NCBI GenBank assembly: GCA_011037195.1
Contig: JAAEAF010000245.1
Span: 1 to 64,000, forward strand
Direction: 5' to 3'
From: Triatoma infestans
Lineage: Eukaryota; Arthropoda; Insecta; Hemiptera; Reduviidae
DNA: 64,000 nucleotides
Below are positions 42,101-53,832 of the stretch, piece after piece (position 1 is the first letter of the stretch; each line of letters starts with the position of its first letter). The translations under genes and the position numbers were made by a program. The notes under the pieces were generated by a model, which was given only the letters and a program-made list of their open reading frames with translations, did no database searches and was not told the DNA's origin.

Positions 42101-42320
42101 GCTAGACCAGATAAGTTAATAAATAAAGTTTGTACTCCCGCCCCCATCCACAAATTAGACCACATCCAATTTGTGTATAATTCGAAGGCAAATACATATT
42201 TTATGTGCACTTAAATATGGAGAGTAATAGGCTATTTATTACATGTGTACGAGTTTTTTTATCTCTCCATAGCATTACATTTATTTACCCAAAATATTTC
42301 TCATCTAAAACTATAAGAAT
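42101..42320 (+). repeat. Direct repeat, copy 2 (~220 bp)
   Basis: Matches 39633-39855. The sequence just upstream (41990-42100) is open in both directions and contains short peptides with paired hydrophobic or charged residues, but none that I recognise. A dispersed-repeat terminus follows at 42325-42360. Confidence 0.85.
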
Positions 42321-42761
42321 TACTGGTAAGGGAAACTCATATGAGTGTTTCACACCGGATTTTTTTTTTTAATTCAACTAATGCTACTCTTCAAGGCCTT
42401 TTAGCTCAGACTAAATTTCATCATTCCATTTGATTTGATTTTTTTTTTCCAGGGTCAATAGTAAATTGATTGTTAATTTTAAATGTTTATTACTTTATAA
42501 TCATCAATTTAGGAAAGTTTGTAGTTCAAATTTTTCTTACAAATTATCGTTAACTTTGTATCAAATATTTTAAAATTTAACATTTTCTTGTTATTTCAGG
42601 ATTTATTTATTACGTAAATAAAAACAGTATAACTTTCTAAAACTGTTTAATGGCTGGTTGCACAGCGTACTAATAATTTTCGCTGAATTATTTCTAACAG
42701 TAACAAAGAATGTGGAAGATTCTTCTTGGCCGTTTTTTAATGATTGAAGAGAATAGCGAAG

Positions 42762-43143
42762 TACGGTCTTAGAAAATAAAAAACTACAATTTTGCCAACG
42801 TTCAGGCAAATATATTGTCTTTATCTAGCCATAAAAGAAAAGTATAATAATCTTTAAAACATGTCATTTAACATTGAACAATTTAATGAAACAAACCGAA
42901 GCAACACTCCAAATACACACAATTTGTTATATTACTAATTATGACTAATTTGTTATAAGCTGAGTCATTTTATAACTAATTATGCTCATGTGTTTTGTAT
43001 GCTTATGTGTTTCCACTTAACAGTTTGTTTATTAAATTGCTCAATGTTTTAAAGATTATTATATTTTTCTTTTAATGCCTTGATAAACATCGTACATTTG
43101 CCGAAATTGACAAAATTGTAGTTTTTTGTTTTCTAAGACCGAA
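42762..43143. mobile_element. Foldback/MITE-like element with ~130-bp inverted arms
   Basis: The left arm begins CGGTCTTAGAAAATAAAAAA and the right arm ends TTTTTTGTTTTCTAAGACCG. The arms stay alignable over about 130 bases, including TATAATAATCTTTAAAACAT. No coding capacity. The inner sequence has two short near-repeats of ACTAATTATG. Confidence 0.75.
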
Positions 43144-44340
43144 CCTCCGTAATTCTTGTCTACCATAACAGAGAATCACGACCATTTTTGTCAGCTATGC
43201 ATTCGGCAGATACGATTTCTCAATCAATCCCAAAATTGTATGTGCTCAAATTTGCATCTTGCTTTTAAATTTTTTTATTAATAGAATTTTGTTAGGATAT
43301 CAATATTCCATGACGATACATTAATGTTAAATTTTTTTTTTGAACATAAACTTAATGAACTATTAAGTAGGAAGTAAACTTGCTAGCATGAAACAGATAA
43401 AGTATAATATTTCCTTATCATTACGTTGCACAATTAGAAAAAAAGAATATACAGAAGCAGTTGTACTACCTACCCACACTAAGGCGCTGCGGTGCTACAA
43501 GGACTTGGGTCTCACTATTTCCTGTCAGTCTTGTATTCCCCTGCCTACCGCCTCTCAATCATACCAGCCTCAAAGTGCCCTCGAACTCTTCGATCTAACT
43601 CGCCGGATCGGCCTTAACACTTGCCATTTGTTTTGTGGGGGTATTCATCTTTTAGACGTTCTCTCGGAATCCTACCCAAATTATTTCACTTAACGAAAGC
43701 GTCCATAAAGGTTTTCTGAACCATCCGCAGTTATTCGTTTGTATTTCTGTTTGACTATTTTCACAGACAGTCCTTAAGCAGTCTCCTGAGTACTATCCCT
43801 GTCTTTTCTTTTTTAGTGCTCATTTTAATAAAATAAGGTTCTGTAACTGTCTTGTACAACAGAATCTTAGCTTTGAAGTTGAACGCTCAAGCCGTTGTAA
43901 TTTTTTTTTCAATTGAGCTTAAATTCTTTATGAATGAATAGATCACGAATAATATTAATATGCATTTTCTCAAAAGCATTTGGAAATTGCTACTAAATCT
44001 AACATTTCTTAATATTATAAAAAAGAAATGCATAAATTCGTGGATAAGTGAAAACCACTGACTGACCATATATTCGAGAGCACGTAATAAAAAAAAAAGG
44101 CGAATATTAGTAAAACCGAAGGCGAATATTATGTATGGAAATTCTAATAGAAATTTTGTGTTTATTAAAATTTGTGAAACAAAATATACTATTTACTAAA
44201 TATTATGAGAATAGGTTTTAATAAAAAGAAATATTTTGATTTTGTTATTATAATTATGTATGTAAGAAAGAATTTTAATCGGTCACAGACAAAGGAAAAT
44301 ATTTATGAATGAAATCTTAGATTTTTCTTGTACTTTGCCG
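43144..44340. other. AT-rich DNA with one GC-richer patch
   Basis: 43460-43690 (TACCTACCCACACTAAGGCG to ATTATTTCACTTAACG) is GC-richer and holds a 101-codon plus-strand frame whose protein I do not recognise; it may be a relic of a mobile element. Nothing else is seen. Confidence 0.35.
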
Positions 44341-44439
44341 TCATAGCGCAATTTCCCTTGTTTGTGTAAGCGGCTCATAGATAATTACATATTTAAATAG
44401 GCATAAAATATGTCTATATTTTAACATCATAATGATGTA

Positions 44440-44441
44440 GT

Positions 44442-44479
<38 letters not shown>

Positions 44480-44490
44480 TCTCTCTCACT
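44440..44490. repeat. (CT)n microsatellite
   Basis: A nearly pure CT run with two CA interruptions, followed by a short (AT)n. Confidence 0.95.
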
Positions 44491-46375
44491 ATATATATAA
44501 AACATGATTGAAAAATATTTTATGCCAGTTTTTTTTTCCTTCCACAACTTTTTCCCTGGCCACTTGAAGCAAACCAGTTGTCAAAACTTACCGGTATACT
44601 ATTAACTTAAATCTTTAAGTTTTAAATCCTCTGGAGCACAAAAAAAGCATCTATTGCCAGCAGCTTCCCGAATTCGGTGGCCAAGGTTCTTAGATACTTA
44701 CAGTGACTTACCAATACTTTTTCGGATGTAGTCTCCAGCTTTTTTCTTGAAAAAATATAGAAAGTTTTTTCTTTTACTTTTTTCCACTTCTTCGCTGCTG
44801 CCTCAAAATGATGAGAAACTCCTGATTGGGTCGGTAGACTTTGTACTAGTAATAAGACGTAACAGAAGCGGGAGCCAGATAAAAATAGAATACTAGAAAG
44901 ATGACGTCCTATAATTTCTACACTTCCAAACAAAATATGAAATAAGTTACTCAATTTCCTTATACTTTCGTTTCATTGTAAGATCATACTATAGTTTCAA
45001 TATAATTAGAATTATAAAAGCTACAAACATAATGATTGTATTATTTGGTAAATATCTAGTAAACATTCTCTTCAATTTTCATTACATCAATCATTTTTCA
45101 TAAATACTGTGAATTGCTGCGAGATAGATGTATTAGGAAGAATATTTTCTCTTTGGGGATAAATATTTTTTTTATTAAAAATATTTGAAAGGATACAAAT
45201 AACAGTAATAAAAGTACAAATAGGCGAAATTGGAAAATGTAAAAAAAAAATTTCACTTTCGTGAAATTTGCTTCCTATCTCTTATTATTATCAGTGATCA
45301 AAACAAAGTCATTATGTCATTAATGATCAAATGCAGTGATTGTGTTTTTATTTCGATGTAGTAGAATTGAAATATTTCTTTATGAAATGTAACTTATTAT
45401 GATTTGCTTTTGGATTAATTTTCAAAATTGTGAATTACATCGACATTTGGTTGCTTTCATTAACTTTAAAATTTGCTTGAGCTCAAAAATGAAAAGAAAA
45501 ATTTAAATTACGAAAGCAAACTTACGTGAGTTTCCCTTGTTAATTTGCTGAATTCTTCGAAAGCATCATTTTATGAATTAAAAGCCACTGAAGTGCCCTG
45601 CACCGAAAATTCGTTAAACATTCACTATAAAAAGAACCTCAGAAGGATTTAATGTAGAAATCAACATAAGACCCAGGACCGGCTCAAGACTTTCGAGATA
45701 CGTCTAAGATCCCGCGCCTCGTCTAATAAACAGGAAATTAGAAAAGAAACTGACAAAAGTACGTTATAATGAACGTATCTAGTTTATGTTCCAGTAACCG
45801 AACTAGGCTATTACAGAATACTTACTGATATTACAGAATAATTTAGTCTAATGATTTAGTTCATACCAATTGTATACTTATTAATTTCGCTGCATTAAAT
45901 TAATTCTTCATTTATACTAATTATCAACTGATGATTTCGTATAAATATAAAGTATTAATCATTATTTTCGCCGCAGAAGATTAGAATTTTTATTCTTTCA
46001 TGAATGCTTTCATGCATGTATAAGCTTTTATATTCCCTTGGTGAAAAAATATTGCAAATTAAAAACAACATTTTTGGTCCCTTTTATTCAACCAAAAACA
46101 AAGTATTCCAAGTTCACATAGTTAATTGGATTATTTTTATTAGTTGACCACTATACTGACTGAATTCCAGAGCTGTTTTTATACCAAAAATAATTTAATT
46201 AACTTGAATTTTCGGATAATTGAATTCTATCCCATCAGAATTAATTAGATTTTAATTACAATTTTCTCTTTTCATCTGATCGCAAACAATTTTACGAACT
46301 AATTATTTTATATAAAAGGAAAATGTTGCGATCATTTTCTCCGAGTCAGATATGTAGAATTTGTCCTTAGTATTT
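44491..46375. other. AT-rich DNA without recognisable genes
   Basis: A 110-codon minus-strand frame at 44622-44954 has no recognised similarity and no splice or start context that I trust. The rest is AT-rich. Confidence 0.4.
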
Positions 46376-46379
46376 TGTG

Positions 46380-46745
46380 ACCACTCAGTTTCTATTTGAA
46401 TTGAGCCTGCGGGAAAACAGGGGGGCTTTCCTCCAAAATGACCCACTAGCTATATAGGCGATCCATCATAGCTGATTTTGGGGGCATTAAGGAGTGCCTC
46501 AACGGCAGCATTGGAAGTACTGCTGGGGATCCTCCGCTGATGCCTCCGCGGAGGCGAGGGCCAGTGCGTACGACTGATGGACAATGGCCATTGGAAACAG
46601 AAGAGTCCCCTGGCCAAGCATTTGTAATAATACAGAAGGGTGATCCAAGCCCCGTCTTCAATCTGGCTGGGGAAGGCTGTTGTCCAACATACCGCTTCGA
46701 CTCCCCTGCAGTGTCTGCAGTGTCTGGGTTGGGGTCCACCCCCTA
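46380..46745 (+). pseudogene. GC-rich fragment of a LINE (region between RT and RNase H)
   Basis: One frame reads ALRSASTAALEVLLGI, a close match to the conserved RT thumb region of insect non-LTR elements (REALRTTSTAALE-type). The following sequence in other frames has DGQWPLETEESPGQA and DPSPVFN. Several stops and frameshifts are present. Much of the GC peak is explained by this relic. Confidence 0.5.
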
Positions 46746-48480
46746 CGTCATTTTAATTCTATTCTGCGTCTATTTGGATTGGAATGGTGTAAATTATATT
46801 GAAGTCTATTGTTTCAATAGTAATCAACTAATATTACTATATTTAAAAGTTAAGTGTTTCTTTTTCCACATAAAACTCATGCCACCGATTTATGAAATAG
46901 GTATAGGGATTGGTGGTTGAGGGATGTGGCTTATTTTGTTGCGGTATAAAATACCGTAGCCAGAATTTGTTGACACACTATTTCCTTGTATACTGTGGAG
47001 CATTTTATTTTCTCATTCGAGTTACATATTAAATAATAATTATTATGTTGTTAAAATATCATAAAAAGTATAATAATTAATTAAGAAAATTATTAATTAG
47101 TTTACGGTTTGCATATAAATAATTCCAAGGAGGCCCCCGTGCACATGGTTTGCATAGGGTTCAGCACTTTCTAGAGCTGGGCCTTCTCAGCTTTTGAAGT
47201 TTTTCCTAAGCTCCTTAATAATAAAAGCTTGAATAGAAATAAAGTTAAAACACTAATCTTACGTGGGCTGCAGATGTGTTATTAGGATGGACAAAAAAAC
47301 AAAAACGGAAAAAATGTTGTAATGACTTGCATGTAATAGCCAAAAGTAGGATATGTAGGGAAAAAACAAAAAATAAATGTTTTTATGTGGAACATAAAAA
47401 AATCTTATAATGAGAATATTAATTAAAACAATTCTTCAGAGGTTTTATGCTGGAGCAGAGTAGCTACATTCTTAAAATGATTTTTCAATAATTTGGCAGA
47501 AGACATAAAAACTTTACTAAATTTACACATTTCAGCATATATATGTACCACAAATATCTATAAAAATAGGAACTATAAAAATATTGGACATACATTGAAA
47601 TCGGCAAATACAAGAGAGAAAACTAAGTCTATGGAACTGACGCAGCTTTTGTTTTCTTATTTTTCCATTTCAAGTCTTTCTCCACAGCAATGATTGTTAT
47701 CATTGAAATAAACTTTTTTACTAGTAATGAATAGTCAAAGTTAAATTATATTTCAAAGTATTCATAAAAATATGGAAATTTTATCAAAAGCCAAAATAGG
47801 CTAATATGGCAAAAAAGCAGGACGAATATAATCGGCCCAATAAAAAGTGAAATATCAACATTCTTATAAATATAAAAAATGTTTGTTACAAACCGTATAT
47901 CATGTAGTATTTTGATGTCTCTTTTCTATTTTTGCCGAGAGGAGGGGTCTTAGCACATAAGAAGATAGAAATATATATTAATCCATAAGTTTAGTGGAAT
48001 CAAGAATTTTCATAATAACCGTAATTCCTGTTATCACTTTTCGTCCAGATTGAAATAAAAATATCATTAAACTAAATATAGCTTAGGATGAAGCTATTAC
48101 ATTATTCTAAAATGTAGTTATTATGACACGCGCACTGATACAGAACTTTTATTTGTAGAAATAGATAGAGTTTTTATATTTTCATAAAATCTTTGCATAC
48201 TTATTTATATGGCAATTTTGTTTGATAAAAATTGAAGATAATAGTTATTTTAAATCTTAAAATAGTTTGCAATTAACCGTTAAACAAAAGGAAGTAGTTT
48301 CTATAAATTTTTTGCAACCCCTGTATTGCTAGGGGAATACTATTTTTTATATCCCCTCTAATCTTCTTTATATTAATTTAAAGTTTTTGGGGTTTAATTT
48401 TGTAATAAAACAGTGTGAGTGTGAGTTAAAGACAATTGCCGGTGGAGATGGTTGGAGGTTTGAATACAAGGTCATTTTTG
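46746..48480. other. AT-rich DNA upstream of the takeout-like gene
   Basis: No gene or repeat is recognised; several A/T-rich low-complexity tracts. Confidence 0.45.
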
Positions 48481-48483
48481 GCC

Positions 48484-48537
48484 TTATATAGCTGGGGTAC
48501 TAATACAGTCGCCGGCATTAACTAAGTTATCACAAAC
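48484..48537 (+). promoter_or_regulatory. TATA promoter and 5' UTR of the takeout-like gene
   Basis: TTATATA at 48484-48490 is followed about 20 bases on by AATACAGTCGCC, an arthropod-initiator-like ACAGT, and 30 bases later by CACAAACATGG with the start codon at 48538. The spacing fits a TATA-driven promoter with a short 5' UTR. Confidence 0.55.
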
Positions 48538-51500
48538 ATGGAAACAAAAAGTATATTCATAGTGCTGTTCTTTGCTGTTGTAGACTGGTTGGCACCAGCT
48601 AAATCTATGAATGCACTACGTAAGTATATGTATTATAATGAAAATAGATTAAAAATTATTAATAATCAAAATTTGATTATTTTATTAATAAACACATTAG
48701 ATTATTTACTTTTCTGCCAAGTTTATTTTTTCAATTCAACTTACATCCTGTTCTTTTATAATATAAAGTTTTTTTTAGCGTCATTCTTAAAAGCATGTAA
48801 GCTGGATAAAAATTTTGACACCTGTATGATGAAAAGTGGTAACTTAGCCATACCTACATTGGTAAAAGGTGAGTATTTCGATATATAATCTCCAATGACT
48901 TATACTAATCGCATTCCAATTATCATGGAACTTTTTGTCTTTCTTTAGGTGATGCAAAATGGAAAATCCCAGTATTGGATCCTCTAGTAGTACCATCAAT
49001 TGAAATAGCTGAAAATAGTGCTAGAAGTGTTGCTTTGAATATTACATTGAATGATTTGAAAGTTTATGGATTAAAGGATGCTAAACTAGTATCATCCAGG
49101 TATTTAACAAAACAATAATTATTAAACAAATTATTTAACAATTATTGATCATTATTAAAAAAAGTCTGATGTGAAACACTCTCACGACTTTATCTTGCAA
49201 TTTACATAGTTATACGAGGCATTTCCAGTAAGTAAGTGTACTGAATTTTTGTAGGTTACAAAAATTTTTATTTGAACAAAAAAATTACCTGGTTACATTA
49301 ATACATACGTAAGCTATTTTTCGACATAGTCACCATTCCTCTCAATGCAGGTGGTGAACCGGGGTATTAATTTTTTGATGCCTTCCTCGAAGTAGTTTCC
49401 CGCCAACCCCTTCGTCCACTTCTCCACCTCCCCCTTCACCTCCTCGTCGGTTGAAAACCTTTTTCCACCCATGTGCAGCTTCAGGGAGGTAAAGAGATAG
49501 TAATCTGAAGGTGCTAGGTCAGGGGAATGCGCGGGATGGTTCAGGACATCCCATTTAAACGAGGCAAGCAGTTCCTTCGTGGCGTTGGCCGTGTGTGGTC
49601 TGGCATTGTCGTGCAGCAGGCAGACTCCCTTTGTCAGCATGCCTCTCCTTTTGTTCTGAATCGCCCTCCGCAATTTTTTTAGGGTCTCACAGTATCTTGC
49701 AGAGTTGATGGTCTCCCCTTGAGGCATATATTCAATTAAAATTATGCCTTGACAGTCCCAAAACACGGATGCCATGATTTTCTTGGCTGAAATTGTGGTT
49801 TTGAACTTTTTGGCGGAGGGTGAAGAGGTGTGACGCCACTGTTGAGACTGCCTTTTGGTTTCAGGTGTGTAGTGTGCAACCCAAGTTTCATCTCCTGCAA
49901 TGATAATGGAGCGGAGAAATTCATCTCCATGGAGTTTGTAGCGTCTCAAAAACTCTTGCACGGCTTCCACTCGATTCAACTTGTGTTGGGCTGTCAGCTG
50001 TTTTGGGACACACCTCGCGGACAGTTTCCGATATCCGAGGGTTTCTGTGATGGTTTCGTGTAGCAGAGATCTGGAGATTTGCGGAAACATCGCAGAAAGT
50101 TCATCCACAGTCAATCTGCGATCGTCACGGAGCGCATTTTCGATTTTTTCCACAATTTCGTCAGTCACAATTGAAGGTCTTCCGCTCCTCTGATCATCAT
50201 GCACAGACGTACGACCGTTCTTAAACTCGCGACACCATTGAACACACTCGTACGATTCATAGCTTTATCACCATATGCAGTTGTTACGTCAATATAAACC
50301 TCAACCGGAGTTTTTCCTTCCAAACGAGATAACGGATGACGCCGCGTATTTCACACTTGACATTTTTCACGAAACGTATTGTCGACAGTTCTCAACGTAC
50401 TGACCTCGAACCGGTCTCGTTGCGGAGGGGAGGAATCAGGTTACACGACAGTGTAGCCAACATGTCGAAAACAAAATCCCTCCGGCCGTGAGAGCCTCAG
50501 TACACTTACTTACTGGACATGCCTCGTAGTAGACAAACTTTCTTCAAACTGATATTTTTTTTTTTTATTAAATATTTAGTACTTCTCAAATATTAGAGGG
50601 AGCATGACCTTGCTGTTAACAGTTATCACTTTTGTTTTCTCGGAAAAAAGTTTCAAACAAAAGTGATAGGGCTTTGTATGCATGGTTTGTATACCAAGTT
50701 TAAAAAAACCATTAATTCTTTTTGGAGACGCAGAAAACTGAAATTGTTCAGTAATGTAGTATTCCCTCAAAACCCCTGAATGAATTTACTTGGAAAGCTG
50801 TTGGAACAAAAATAGATAGGTCTCTGTATGTATGGTTAGTATAGCAAGTTTAATGAAACCCCTAGCTTTCTTTATCCGCTTTGTTATTTATTTGTTAATG
50901 ATATATCGTAGATAGAATAGTATAATATACTAAAATGGCACTATAGAGATAAATTTATCCCCAACCATTCCCAAACCTTTCTTAACTGAATTTTCTCGGT
51001 AAAAATATTCAAATAAAAGTCAGAGATATACAATAATGTAGTTATATACAAATTTTAAAGAAAATCGCAAAAAAAAAGTTGTAAAATCCATTCAGTAAAG
51101 TTGGACTCAGTTTCGGGTTGACCGATTTTGTTCATCTCATTGTTGAAATCTCATTGAAAATCCCCCTGGCAGCAATTGAAGTCAAATCAAATTTGAACAT
51201 TTTGTGATTTTTCCTTTTGATTTATGCTGGTCACACCAACACTCACAGAGTGAGTGAGAGAGAGGCCAATTTCTAAAAACCGCTGTTTTGGACTCAGGGG
51301 ACCTGAAACGTGAATTTCCCGTGAAAATTTGATACCGAAAACTTGACACGATCGCAATACTTCCTCTTACAGCAGTAAGATGAAATAATAAATAAATCTG
51401 GCGTCTCATACGACTTTCTCACAATTGTAATTGACAACGTTTCTTCAAACGTAAACGTCAGGAGAAAGACTAACCTCTCAGCTCCCATAACTTTCTTAAT

Positions 51501-53832
51501 TTTTTCCCCAGACTAAATTTGTCTAATAAAAGTGATATCATTAATAGTACAAGTTTCAAGTAAATAGTTTGAACTATTTTTCAAGAAATTTGCGAAAAAC
51601 TGGAAAAGTTTTCATTGGAGTCATATTTCAGATTGATTTTTGACCGAAACATTCTATCGGGGGTTAATATATATATAAAGCACCAGAAATTTTTCTTTTC
51701 TTATTGAGTATGAATAGAAAAATATTATGATGTATCAAAGTTTCGAAATTTGACTGCTAATACATGTTTTGATTACGGAAAATGTATTTAAAGATTGTAT
51801 TTCTGTGAGTCTGTCTTTCTGTCTGCAGATCTGTCCTAATGTGTATATGAAAAAATCTCACAAGAATGCAAAATCGCAGTAAGCTCAAGCTTCATATTCT
51901 GTTTAGGTTTCATATGAGGATCGGTCACGACGCATCCACTAAAATCCGTTAAACAATAAGTTACTCGCAATTTTCTTGAAAATGGCCCAAATATTTTCTT
52001 CCAATTCACTTATGCGCATACTCTATCATTATATTGATACATATTTCCGTGAAAATTTATTTTAGGGGATTCTGGAAATGCTGCAAGTTATCCTTTGCTC
52101 TAAAGTATCATTTTGTAACAATAATACAATATTCTATCACCTTTAGACTAGTAAGTTACATTAAATGCATTTGTTGAAATTCCGAATTTGAAAAAATCGA
52201 TAACCAGAAGTGCAATTTCTGCATTGAGACATTTGGGATTTTCTCAAAAACTATCTAATGATATTCTTTAAGAATTGATGTGCTAACTGCACATGTATAC
52301 CTGTGCTGGGCTTCTGTAACGAACACCGGAAGCTGACAGTGCACTGAGAAGGCTCCGGGAGTGCACAATAGATCTTTTAGCATAGCACTATCCCAGAAAA
52401 AAAATCTTTTACCTATCGCGTTCTTTTTTATTTAATAAAAGAGAAAATATTTATAATCTAATAGAAAATTTTTTCGTCATTGATTTGACTATAGCTAAAT
52501 TAATTTTTTTAATCACTCTAGATTGTCAAAAGAATGCTAAATAGCCAGAAATCAATGAATTTGTTGTGAAATCTGCATCGCCTAATAATAACCGATAACC
52601 TCCCAGCTTATTTAAGCTTTTTAATTGAAATCTTTGCACCATGTTACTTTAAAATGAAAACTCAGTAAAATTCCTAATCACCATGTTTGATGTTTAGATT
52701 TGATGTAGACCGAAAGCACGTTAAATGGGTAATAGACGTCCCACGATTGACACTGCAGAGCAAATATAAAATGTCAGGTAGGTTTCTTGTCCTACCAATC
52801 ACAGGATCAGGACCGGCTGTGGTATATTTAGGTAAGGAAACCAAAAACAAATTTAATATATTAAGAAAAAAACTTTTTTTTTTTTTTTTTTTTTTTTTAC
52901 GCCATTTTGACTTTGGCTATTCAGCCATTTTATGTCGCGCGGCTATAAAAGTATTTGATGAATTATGTTATGAAGAAATTTGGTGAGGAAAGAAAGAAAC
53001 ATTCAAAAATGCCAACATTTCGACAGTTTCTTGTCCTTATCGAGGCTTTAATATGTAGATAGTCGTGAAGATGTGAGAAAGAATTTTAAACATACCCATT
53101 TGTTACATCGCAGGAACACAAAAAAAGAAAATTAAAAAATGAGATTTTTTTTTTCTGTAGATGATTTAAGACAAGAATCTAGTAACTTTTAATGTTCTTT
53201 TTTAAGACTTTAAGACTTTCCTGTCTTTAAGCCTAGTTAAAGACAGGAAACTCTGTCGAAAGGTTGGCATAATTGAATGTTTCTTTCTTGACCGATCCTC
53301 ACCAAATTTCTTCATAAAACATTTTTATTTTACTTTTACAGAAAATGCTAAACTCACTTATAATTTCGATTACAAATTGGTAAAGAGGAATAATGAAGAT
53401 TATATGCAAATAACAAAATCTGATCTTAAACATACAACTACAAGACTTCGAGTTAATTTTGAGAACCTTTTCAATGGGGACAAAACTTTAGGTAAGGTGG
53501 TATACTGTTTTTATTTTTAAGTAGTAGATATAAACGGTTAAAAACCATTTGTAATGGATTCAATATGTTTACCTCATAATTCAATTTTAGCAATTACTCT
53601 GTCATGAAAAAAATATTTAATTCCTTTTCATTTAACTTTTTATATGTCTAATATATATATATATATGTTTTTTTTTTAAGGGGATAATACCAATAAACTG
53701 ATCAATGATAACTGGCAAGAATTTAACAAACAACTTGGACCGAGTGTGGCGCAAGCAATTGGCGTGATTTTAACACAAGTTTTGAGCAGTATAGCCAAGA
53801 CAGTAACTTATGATAATATTTTCGCCAAATAG
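48538..53832 (+). CDS. Takeout / juvenile-hormone-binding (JHBP) family protein, six exons, 252 aa
   Basis: Coding exons: 48538-48619, 48779-48868, 48949-49099, 52698-52831, 53342-53491 and 53681-53832. All junctions are GT-AG and keep one frame (759 nt). The N-terminus METKSIFIVLFFAVVDWLAP is a signal peptide. Then ALPSFLKACKLDKNFDTCMM shows the conserved Leu-Pro and the first cysteine pair that forms a disulfide in this family; IPVLDPLVVPSIEI, FDVDRKHVKWVIDVPRL, YKMSGRFLVLPITGSG and LINDNWQEFNKQLGP follow the family order. Members are secreted lipid or hormone carriers (circadian feeding protein takeout; hemolymph JH-binding proteins). The ligand here is unknown. Intron 3 contains a mariner element and dispersed repeats, intron 4 a foldback. 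The length equals the usual 240-260 aa. Confidence 0.93.
49215..50526 (-). mobile_element. mariner element, 1.31 kb, in intron 3 of the takeout-like gene
   Basis: The 30-bp terminal inverted repeats (CGAGGCATTTCCAGTAAGTA... and its inverse with one mismatch at position 9) are flanked by TA on both sides (49213-49214, 50527-50528), the mariner target duplication. It holds one transposase gene on the minus strand. The near-identical ends suggest a rather recent insertion. Confidence 0.93.
49314..50363 (-). pseudogene. mariner transposase, N-terminal part frameshifted
   Basis: The frame from 50204 to 49314 (296 aa) is open and keeps the DD34D catalytic core: GDETWVAHY, LLHDNARPHTA and SPDLAPSDYYLF. 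The original start is probably the ATG at 50361-50363; between it and 50204 the coding look changes frame two or three times, so the first helix-turn-helix DNA-binding part is broken. The catalytic part could be expressed only from an internal start. Total original length is about 349 aa, normal for mariner. Confidence 0.9.
50545..51430 (-). repeat. Dispersed repeat copy in intron 3
   Basis: Phrases of the family in reverse order: AAGTTTAAAAAAACC, CGCTGTTTTGGACTCAGGG and, at the end, ACTTCCTCTTACAGCAGTAAG. Diverged; no coding frame. Confidence 0.5.
51480..52300. repeat. Second dispersed-repeat copy in intron 3, decayed
   Basis: TTCTGTTTAGGTTTCATATG, TTTTCTTGAAAATGGCCC, TTGAAATTCCGAATTTG and CCAGAAGTGCAATTT correspond to the family core. 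Boundaries are approximate. Confidence 0.45.
52310..52400 (+). repeat. 5'-truncated SINE
   Basis: AGTGCACTGAGAAGGCTCCG...GCATAGCACTATCCC followed by an A tract matches the body of the SINE at 38288, without the tRNA-like part. Confidence 0.6.
52968..53317. mobile_element. 350-bp foldback/MITE-like element in intron 4
   Basis: The left arm starts TTATGAAGAAATTTGGTGAGG and the right arm ends with its inverse at TTCATAA; arms of about 85 bases with several mismatches. Each arm carries GTCGAAA-type and TTGGCA motifs next to a GACA/TGTC stem. The element ends 24 bases before exon 5. Confidence 0.8.

Noticed and set aside
41932..42214. Overlapping ORFs on both strands (92 aa and 60 aa) including the second direct repeat
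   Set aside because: Both look partly protein-like, but no family, start context or splice partner could be found; kept only as a note with the repeat.
39633..42320. Complete LTR retrotransposon
   Set aside because: The repeats lack clear TG...CA ends, a primer-binding site and a gag-pol frame.
48538..48888. Single-exon 116-aa protein at the start of the takeout-like gene
   Set aside because: It reads through the first intron (GTAAGT at 48620) and gives AT-rich nonsense between two parts that join perfectly when spliced.
52687..52986. 99-aa plus-strand ORF
   Set aside because: Only 52698-52831 is exon 4; the rest is intron sequence with a poly-T run.
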